NCBI GenBank assembly: GCA_037074765.1
Contig: JBAMDO010000077.1
Coordinates: 62,001-126,000 of the forward strand
Length of the DNA: 64,000 bases
DNA from: Mansonella perstans
Taxonomy: Eukaryota > Nematoda > Chromadorea > Rhabditida > Onchocercidae
Direction of reading: 5' to 3'
The translations under genes were made by a program, and so were the position numbers. Positions 55,057 through 64,000 of the stretch are shown here, piece after piece (position 1 is the stretch's first letter; each line of letters opens with the position of its first letter). Under the pieces are notes generated by a model that worked only from the letters and a program-made list of their open reading frames with translations, was not told the DNA's origin and did not search any database.

Positions 55057-58000
55057 ATCGCATCTGTTCTGTACATCCTGTTTTCATTTTTTGGCAAACT
55101 ACTGTTTTTTGTTAATTTTCTTGTCTATCAGTTTTAAAATTTGTGACTATATTTTCTTGTTTATTAAGCTGTTAATATGGCAGTCTGGCAAATCGTCCTG
55201 CATTGGCTGAGATTATTTCAGTTTACAAGAAATTACCATTGGGGATATCAGTAATGAAAGCTTTTAAATTTCCTCAGGTCCAGTGGAAATATTACTTTGA
55301 CTGATTAGATCTGTTTTCAAAAGGAATATATAATAATCTTTGTAATAATTCTGAGATCTTCCAAAAATATTGAAATGTTAATCTTTTTGAATCACATGGA
55401 GTTTAAAATTATGAAATAATTAGGGTTTACTCCTTCTTGCTTTCGTTCAGACAATTATTTTTACAAAGACTGTGGTATCTGTAATTTGGAGGAATTACAG
55501 TGATATCGAATACTGTACTAACTCTTGAAAAAGGTTTTTGTTCAATGGATATTGACCCATAATTCAGAGAGTTTACGTGATTTTCCAATTCTCATTGATT
55601 TTTACATCATAAGAAGTTGTCGCAGTTAGAAATTTTGCTTCGAAGCATGCAGCATGAGGTTGGATCGAGAGAGAAACATTAGGCGTTTTTTTCTTCCTTT
55701 TTTGTTCCTTAGTGAAAGAGTATTTGCAAGTATTTCTTTAATTTTAATGAGCTTGACTGGTTAGCATTTAATATTTCACTTATGAAATGCTTTTGTCCAA
55801 ATTTGAGACATCCTTATATCTTTTTATTTTGCAAAAAAAAAAAAAAAATATTGGCTGAAGGTTTAAATTTCTAGTGGCCATATCCACAGTTGTGATTTAT
55901 TCCAAAAATCTTTTCAGCTGTTATGTGGGAAGACAGCAGTAATTGTTGGGAACTCCCACAATAGCAGAATTGTGAAGATTCGTAAGAGGATAGCTAAAAT
56001 ATTCATGACTTTTTAATCTAATGTGATTGATGTCCTGAGCTCGATCAAATGTAGAATTTTACTTATCCAGAAAGTGGTTTGCTCAGTGGAACTGGCAATT
56101 GTCAACTCCTTGCTCAGGCAGTCTGTTTAAATTTTCACAGGTTGCTTCACTCACCGCTTTTTCCTTCCATTCGACTAGAACGGAGGATTTAGCAGTTCGT
56201 GGAATAAGATGCATTTCGCTAATTTTAATTCATTACATTGGGAGGAGTGCTCCATTAAATAGTGACAATACCTTTTGACTGAAGCAACCTAATAAACTGC
56301 TTCTTTACGAAGTTTAGATCTCTGTGTTATATGCACTGTGTTATAGGCTATGTACAGAAACAACTGTCAAGGTCTGTTTCAGTGTCGAATTTCCCACACT
56401 GCTTCTTTACGTCTAATTTTCGTTGGTTCTTTATGTATGTTATTAAACATTTTAAAGAATATTTCTCTGTTTGCTGTGTAAAGAATACCAACAGATTTCA
56501 GAAAGGTATATAAAAGTGCAATTTTTAAATGAAACTTCTTATACTGTTAAATTTTCATTTCTTAATGGAGAAATGATCTGGTTGACAGACACTATCTTGG
56601 ATTAACCTTTTATCTGGCAGTAGAAGTCATCAGTTTGTAATTTAAAAGGAAAATAACTTATTATTGAGATAGTTCCATACTAACGCTAGTTACTGGTAAA
56701 ATTTGTGTTTAGAAATGAATGTTTTTTGTCTTTATTGCTGTTTTTTCCACTTAAGAAGCGATAATTAAACGTATCGGGAAGTACGTAAATATATGACAGG
56801 AAAAAACTGCAAAACAACCATTGTATCTTGAAGCTTTAAAGTTTTCCCCGTCGATGGACAATGGTTAACTTCTACAAAGTTTTATTTGACAATCTTAATC
56901 ACAAGCAATTGATAAGATGCATTGTTTTTTTTTTTTTTTTTTTGAAATAACAGTTACAGTTAATCAAGCATTTCTGGAATGCTTCGTATTCTAAGTCATG
57001 CGTTGCATCCTTGGTAACAAGGTTGACCAATCCATTTTACAGGTGTGATATCTTTGAATATCCATCATTCTTATGATATTGAGGAATTTTTCAAATAAAG
57101 CGGGCATTATTTAAATGTTCGAACAGAACCGTTGAAATGTTTCAGATCTTATCACATCAGATTCTATGATTTATTAATAAAACATATGTTATGTTCCAGG
57201 TGTAAATTCTACTTTCGTCATTAGCTTAAGATATAACAAGCTAGTAAGTAACCGTTATCACTTTGAGCGTCATGGTTTCACACATTTGTGCATGACTATA
57301 TCTGACTTCATGATAATTTAATGTACTTACACATTTTTGGATTAGCGAATAATGTTTTTTTTCTTGATCACTTGCATTGCTTATATATAAATAGCTTTAC
57401 TGGAATGCTTTAATTAAAAACATTGAAAATTCATTGCTTCATTAAAAAAGTTTTAGTTTTTTCTAATTCTGCTAAAAGATATCAAATGTTTACCAGTGAT
57501 ATCATCACTTATCAAAAAAGGAATTCAATATATATTATATATAATATGACGGTTGAAAAACCACACATATAACCATTCTCGGAGCAGCAATCAAAGCTTT
57601 CGTGAGATTTCATTAAATCGTCCGTGTTGGAAAGTAATTAACTTTCAGTAAGTCGAGCATTATGTTTAAACAAGTTAAATTGTTGCTAATATTTACATTA
57701 TCAGAACTCGAAAGATGCTGGAAGTCATCTTTATCGTTCCAATATACATCTGTGGATGTCTCTTCCATTTCGTCTATGAAATTGCTGAAACTTCTAATTT
57801 CAAAATGAGTAGAGAAACATTAATGTCTCTTCTCCAGATAGAAGAAAAAATAAGTGGCATTGATAATTGTAAGGATAATGAATTAAAAAATAATAAAACC
57901 AGGATTTGTATGTTAAATGAGTTGAGCTATCGTAGTAAATTTTGAACTTTCAACACTTGATCAGTTAAAAAATCGTTTACTTGAAATTTCCCAATGTCAT

Positions 58001-59795
58001 GCTTTTACCTTATAAAACGGGCTGGAATTTATCGCTTTATTGGAGTTGTCAAATGTTTTTCACTTGAATGCAATGCACTAAGAATCGGTCTTTTTGCTTT
58101 ATTTAGTATAAAAAGTAAGTTTTTTGAAATTCTATTATCTTTTACACTATCTCAATACGAAAATTCACCAATTTGAGCATTATAGAAGATTGTTGCAAAA
58201 ATAAAAAAACATTATCTTAATATTTTTAAGATTTTCTGGAGTCACCTTATTTTATCCAAAAATTCCAACGCATTTTCTATCAAATATTTTAGTCTCCCAA
58301 GCAATATTTTCTTCAATTAAATTTTTTTTGGAATTTTTCTTTTCGAGTTTTATGGAATCCCATTATTTTAAATACGTTGAAGTTTAAATGATTTTTTTGA
58401 TTTTATTCAAATGAGCGTGAAAACAAAACTTTATAATGCGTAATGGTTAAAAATCTCTTTTCAAATTATGATAAATGAAACAAGTAACAATAATGTTGAT
58501 AAATGAGGAATTGTGAATGAACTATTGCATATCAGATGAATTATGGCGAAGAACTTTTTACATTCACAGTGCCTTACAGCAACTTGCAAAACATTTATGT
58601 TATTGATGTTTTTTAACCAGAGGGATCAAGGAATCACATTAGTTATTTCTAGTAAAATGCCGAAAGAATCAATTCATAAAGTGAATAAATATTAGATTCC
58701 TATGTGAAATTCAAAATGATTTTAGTAAAATGTTCTCCATTTATAAGATTAGAATCATACTTCGGGAAATTGCAAACCATGTGTATGTATTCTCGGTAAA
58801 CAAATGAAAAAATTATTACAAACTTCAAATAAGAACAAGAAAAAGAGAAATAGTTTTTCATGAATAATCACAATAAAGCAGTGCATTTTAATGAAAAGCA
58901 TTCCTAAATTAACTATTCTATTTTTAGTGGTAATTATGTTTTCTATAAAGCTTCTTAATAAGTAAATCAAAGAAAATTTTATCAAATGATATAAATTACT
59001 CACTAATGTAATTAAAGTAATTACACTATGATTATTTTAGTAGTGATGAACGGATATTAAAATAGCACATTCAGATCATTTGATTTGGTGAGAGTTGTCG
59101 TTAAATCGCTTTAAGTAAATGATGGGGTTGCATAGATAGGTGACAGGTTGGTTCAATGTGATGTTTAATTGTCACAATAAAATTGATGGATTAATCAGCA
59201 TGGAAAGAGTGTTGATGGCTGTCATTTGTCACATTTCGTAGAAAAGCATTTGCAGTAGTAAGTCAAAGATCACTTAAATTATTTTCAATTATTTATTTTC
59301 AGATTAAAAAAGATGCAAAAAATAATTGCAACAGGAAATTATCTTATGATCATATTGCCATCTACTTTCATTTTTCTTTTTTCAAATATGCAAACTGGTT
59401 TATCAATTAATCATAATAGAGTTATATAAAGTTGAAGCGCTAAGTATGGCATTATCACAACTATTCACCATCACCCATGTGTACCTCATCATATGATTCC
59501 ATTTTTCCCTTCAACCGCATTTACGATCTTTCGACCGAGATTTCAGTGTCACAATAACTGAGGAAATTGGGGAACTAGTATTGACCGCAGTATTCAATTT
59601 AGTGTAATTCCTTGAAATAAGAGTTTAGATATAGGTAACCTATATGATATCAGAGGAAAAATTTTATCCTCTTTTTTATAAAATTCAGAAAAATATGAAT
59701 AAAAGAAAACAGTGATGATTTCAAAGATTGCTTTTAGGCCTTTACTGCTTTCTACAAATAGGTTGTACATAACTAAGAACAATAACAATCATTTC
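55057..59795. other. GMEB 3' region and spacer before the MSP-like gene
   Basis: AT-rich DNA with long homopolymer tracts (poly-A near 55835, poly-T near 56930) and an AT palindrome around 57525-57548. No exon of a recognised family was found. The small frame at 57715 is listed separately; another at 57994-58176 lacks support. No early AATAAA follows the GMEB stop. Confidence 0.5.
57715..57945 (+). CDS. Possible small protein with hydrophobic N-terminus (uncertain)
   Basis: A 76-codon frame begins ten bases after an AG in TTACATTATCAG (57705), which could be a trans-splice acceptor. The first ~20 residues (MLEVIFIVPIYICGCLFHFV) look like a signal peptide or membrane anchor; the rest is polar and rich in Glu, Lys and Asn with two cysteines. 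No family is recognised and the composition is close to what AT-rich DNA gives by chance. It may be a small secreted protein gene, a fragment, or nothing. Confidence 0.15.
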   Translation: MLEVIFIVPIYICGCLFHFVYEIAETSNFKMSRETLMSLLQIEEKISGIDNCKDNELKNNKTRICMLNELSYRSKF

Positions 59796-59797
59796 AG
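59796..59797 (+). other. Probable spliced-leader acceptor of the MSP-like gene
   Basis: CAATCATTTCAG ends at 59797, seven bases before the ATG at 59805. This is the classic nematode TTTCAG trans-splice context and decides this ATG over the upstream in-frame ATG at 59712. Confidence 0.55.
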
Positions 59798-59804
59798 CAA
59801 AGCC

Positions 59805-62800
59805 ATGAAACACTTCATCCTCATCTTGATATTCACTGCAATTAGTGCTACTGTCGTCGAAGATGATACAGGTGGGACCTATAATTTTCCATACCGATAT
59901 CATTACTTAAATGTTTTTTTCTAATCATTTTTAACAAAAAATAATTCATACACTATTATATTTAACACAATTTTTCAAAGATCATGAGATTATTAAAACG
60001 ATTTCATTTCACAAGAAATAATTTGATACAGTAAAAGTAGGTGTTTTGCTTATTCGTAATAAATTTTTTCTTGCTGTAATCATTAAAAATGTCTGATAAA
60101 ATTAGCAGCAATCTTACTTTGCTAGTTGCAAATTATTTTTTAACTCATAATAAAATTTCATTTTTTTTTTTAATTTTGTTTTGAAAAATTGCAGAAAAAG
60201 AGCAGGGTGAAAGCGAAGAACTTTCATATGAGGTACTTTTATCTTTCATAAAGTAGCCTTATTGAACAACAATGTGATCTCATCATTTCATACTGAAGGT
60301 AAGAAAAGGTCAAAGGCTTAAGAGTGATAGAAGAATCTCACAAATTAATTATCAGAAGAAATGATGTTTAAAAAAAAAATTAAGAAAGAATATTTCCAAG
60401 AATAAAATCAAAACGTGATTAGGAACGTAACTGTAGCTGAACAAAGTGACCAGTCAAAAATAATGATCAAATTAAAAAAAAATAGATGTGGTGGGGAAAT
60501 CATTTAACAAGTTTTAGAGAAAGATAGATTTAAAAGATTCATACTGAAGCACGTAATTGATTAATTACTACTACTATTCTCAATATATCTAAATTAACTA
60601 TTCAGCTTCACACTCATGCTTCCTAATTCATAGTTTAACTTCAGACCCGTGCTCTCTGATCCAGCAGCACCAGGAACGAAACCTGAAGCCGGTTTACTAT
60701 TATGACACAAAATACGATCTGCACTTGGATGCTGATGCTGCTAAATGTATAAATATCAGTGAAAACATAAATGAATTTTGGTGATGATGAAAAAGATTTT
60801 TATTAAATGAAATCTGCGTATCGACACTGAATAACTTTGAATCATTTCTTTTTGATATTTCCGTGCGATTGTAACAATAACCGCTATTATTTTTATTATT
60901 TTTATATAACTGTGTATAAAAATGAAACATGATTAATTTTAAATTGCACTGAAACAAACAACAAGTCCAATCTTGAATTCTGGTATTTTTCTGCGGTAAA
61001 GTATGCATTTAAACAATTGGTTAGATTATGTAATCCATCATCAAATATCTTTGACTTGCTGGTTTTTAAAACTTCTCACTTCATATCTGAAAATCTGGTT
61101 GCATTAAACCGACAACAGATTTCAAAGAGCTGCGAATATGCTGGAAGTGATAATACTTTTTGTATTGATATCATTGCTAACCTTTCCGGCTTTTTCAACT
61201 TTATCCTTCGTTCAGTTTCTAATTATTGCTTACTTCTACAATAATTTAGATATGCTTCTATGGTGATTCAAGGCAACGCAATCATTAATAATAACTGAGG
61301 CAATATATCTCATGCCAATTTTTTGACAGGAAAAATCAGAAAACGTCACAGCATTTATTTGAAGTCATACTTAAAATAAATGTGAGACCTGTAGTGTACC
61401 ATAGGAAATCATTGGTCTCTTCTAATTTTAATGGCCAACAAGTTGCAATTAATTAGTCCACTGTATAAAGCACATTGGCTTTCTTTGGGTTGATAAGTTA
61501 ATAAAATGAAAGTTCTATTATGGAAAATATGGTTTTTTTCTGAAAAATATAATAATTTTTCTTTAAATTAATAAATGTAAAGGAATCACCTCGAGATTAT
61601 TGCTTATCAAAAAAACCAATCAAAAGAAAAAAATCAACTGAAAATATATGTTGGAAATTTCATTCAGTCAGTTGATTACAGTATTTGCTGGTGACATTTT
61701 TGAAATTTCTGGTAAACTTAATGAGTACATGTAAATGAAAGGTGAAGGTAAACATTCATTCTTTACTAAAAATATTCTTTTACTAAAAAATATTATTATT
61801 ATAGTAGCAAACATAATTGTAATTCCAAAATTGGAAATTTAATGGTCCAATTAATATTTGCAATGAAAACTTGTTCTTTTATATTTCCATATCAGCCAAT
61901 GTTATAATATTTACAAGTATCAGTGACAAGAAATAATAAATTTCAAAGTAAAATAACCTTCCATTTGCTTCATATTTTCAAGCGTTTATTTTTATATTTA
62001 ACTTTATTAAATAGTTCAAATTTAAATAGTCGTCTCAGCTTATCCACCTTAAAAAGTACGCATAACGTCAACAGTTAGATCAGTCATACTAATTACTTCA
62101 GCGTTTAACTGCAAAAAATTGATGCTTGATTGTTTTACACTTTCGGAATCATTCAGAAAATTCACTGTCCTCTTGATCATGCTTCTTATTTTATCCATCT
62201 TTGGCGTCAAGCATGCGACAACTAAACATGACGGATGGCCTTAAAATTAAATATATGGTAAATAAAATAGGGTTAATCATTATTAAAGAATATTTTAGTA
62301 ATAGCAAACGGTTGGTGATTAAACTGCAATGAATTACCAGCGACGATTTGATTATAGAGTTACGACTGCAGAGTTACTTAAAAAATTAAGGTTTCTGCAA
62401 TCAATAATTATTTTCAGTAACTTTATAACTAATGTTACTTGTTGTATCATAGAAAGTTCGTCGATGCCGTCTTTAGTAGCAAGCACTATTTCTACTTCAG
62501 TGAGGTTCTGAATTCAAAATAGCTTCTAGGAGATTTCTAAATTTTTTAAATTTTCAGTATTGCCAAAAAGCGATCGCAATAATTGCTATCATTATTATGA
62601 TTACGACCAGCGACAGTAATTAAAATAAAAGACATTTATAGAAGTCACAAAGCAGCAATCGTAAAATATATAATAACATTTTCAGAAATTTAGACCATAA
62701 AAAATCCTATTTGAAATGCGACAAAAAAGTTATCATAATGTGTGGCTTTTTCGAAGACAATCATTTATGCTATCATTTACAATTAACAAATACACATTCT

Positions 62801-63771
62801 ACGGTTCTAAGAGATTTTTGAATTTTTTAAAGTTCCTAAGATTAAAGATACCTTCTTATTGAATATCTTCAATAGCAGTGTAATCAATGAATATCATTGA
62901 GCTGAAGAGAACTTTTTCGGGCCTGAATAATAAGTTGGCAGAAGCAAAATTAGAAAAACCATTATAAGGATTTACATATTGCTAATAAATAACTTATCAC
63001 TAACAAGTTATTTTTTTATCTAGCAAATATTTGAAAAATTTTTAATTAACTTTATCTAATTGGCTTTTAATTAAGTAAATCTTATAGCCACTTCACTTAT
63101 ACAGAAAATTATTCCCGTTTTATTAAATTAGCAACTTTTTCAGAATTTTATTTCAATTTTGAAATTTGCAGCAATTCTTGATCCATTATTCCTTGCAATT
63201 TATTTTCCAGCCAGTGATATTCAATGTTGAATCTCCATGTGGGCGTGCTTTTGGTGCAACACCTCACATTGGTGTAGTGATGCCACGGTGTAAAACAACA
63301 ATCTATTGTACATTTCGATCGGAACGTATTTCTCGGGTACCTGATGATGGTATCTACATTTACAGTATTTTTCAAAAAGCAGTCAACTATGATAAATTTG
63401 TTAATGCAAATAGTGAGAAGGAAAAGGAACGAGTGGCGCGCAAAGTATGAGATGAAATTTTCCATCTTTTTTTTTTTTACTTTACAGCAAAGAATTCACA
63501 AACAAAACATTTCCAAATTTAAAATATTTATCAAATACAGACAAAAGAAAAACTCTGTTTCCAGATTTGGTCACAGCATCGCGGAAAATGTTTCGAGTGC
63601 CTACGACTACCAGTGGGTTTTGAATCCCGACGACCAGCTACTCATGAACCTCACATCGAATTATACCGCGATAAAATATCTGATATACTTCAAAGTACAG
63701 AATTAAAAACACCCGAAAAAGAAATGCCAACCAGTCAATTATCATCTGCGGAAGAAGCAAGCAAACTCTAA
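59805..63771 (+). CDS. MSP/VAP-fold protein with N-terminal signal-like segment
   Basis: Best model: 59805-59871, 60645-60758, 62812-62879, 63211-63444, 63565-63771, giving 229 aa with frames closing; an optional 12-base exon at 60195-60206 also keeps frame. Exon 1 codes MKHFILILIFTAISATVVED, a good signal-peptide shape. Exon 3 region ends in YDLHLDADAAK, exon 62812 gives FEFFKVPKIKDTFLLNIFNS, and 63211 onward gives PVIFNVESPCG, GVVMPRCKTTIYCTF and YIYSIFQKA, then IWSQHRGKCFECLRLPVGFE. These line up in order with the strands of a major sperm protein domain (LxLxP...LxLxNxS...PVxFxV...I.P...V.V...F.V.....W......RL.V.FE). The last two exons are firm; the small 62812 exon and the link to exon 1 are inference. 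MSP-domain proteins act in sperm motility, as secreted signals, or as VAP-type membrane-contact proteins; the role here is unknown. The C-terminal ~40 residues are polar. Confidence 0.6.
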
Positions 63772-63858
63772 TAACACTCTCAAGTGTTCCATTTTCATTT
63801 GACACGGAAAATTTCGATTTTTTCTGAACTATTCGTTCACCAGAATTTCAAACTTTAC

Positions 63859-63864
63859 AATAAA
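63859..63864 (+). other. Possible poly(A) signal of the MSP-like gene
   Basis: AATAAA 88 bases after the stop at 63769-63771. Position and consensus fit; nothing else is seen in the remaining bases to 64000. Confidence 0.5.
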
Positions 63865-64000
63865 TTTATGGCGATAAAACTGAATTACATTACAATGACT
63901 TTTTAAAAAAACATTATTTCAAAATTGAACTTCAGAATGCGAATTATTCATCATTTATAATCAAAATTTAGTCTTCAAATAATATCTGCGAACACTTAAA

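Noticed and set aside
54795..55210. Overlapping frames in other phases at the GMEB last exon
   Set aside because: The exon frame is fixed by the upstream splice phase and ends at 55056; the others are shadows of the low-complexity Ala/Thr/Pro tail.

Overview
The window looks like nuclear DNA of a nematode, most likely an AT-rich parasitic (filarial/spirurid-type) species. The evidence is short spliced exons with GT/TTTCAG-type introns, an MSP/VAP-fold gene (a fold heavily expanded in nematodes), probable spliced-leader acceptors a few bases before start codons, and long AT-rich spacers full of microsatellites. The species is inferred and cannot be fixed from sequence alone. There is no sign of a prokaryotic contig, operon, CRISPR array, rRNA or tRNA.

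Five protein-coding genes could be assembled exon by exon, all on the + strand. (1) 3451-6449: NKAP-like nuclear RS protein with the conserved C-terminal domain (8 exons, 422 aa). (2) 9149-20846: a 27-exon, ~1459 aa coiled-coil protein with a syntaphilin/syntabulin-like N-terminal segment. (3) 37069-46923: a discoidin-domain receptor (DDR) in 19 visible exons, 816 aa, with its 5' signal-peptide exon not found. Its kinase domain has lost the HRD aspartate, the catalytic-loop asparagine and the DFG motif. (4) 51521-55056: a GMEB-type SAND-domain transcription factor (8 exons, 344 aa). (5) 59805-63771: a small protein with an N-terminal signal-like segment and an MSP-like domain (~229 aa; upstream exons less certain). 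Reading frames close across every intron in these models, which is the main support for them.

Spacers: 1-3450 (repeat patches, CA microsatellite, palindrome), 6450-9148, the 16 kb stretch 20847-37068 (mostly featureless AT-rich DNA with a 27-bp minisatellite, hairpins, a possible transposase fossil and an unexplained coding-like island near 29.1-30 kb; it probably also holds the missing 5' end of the DDR gene), 46924-51520 (long TG microsatellite, then a CpG/GC-rich block that is probably the promoter and first non-coding exon of the GMEB gene) and 55057-59796.

The genes do not form a pathway. They cover pre-mRNA/chromatin regulation (NKAP), organelle or cytoskeletal tethering (coiled-coil protein), matrix sensing (DDR), transcription (GMEB) and an MSP-fold protein. 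The most notable object is the DDR receptor, whose domain architecture and collagen-sensor fold are kept while its kinase appears catalytically dead.
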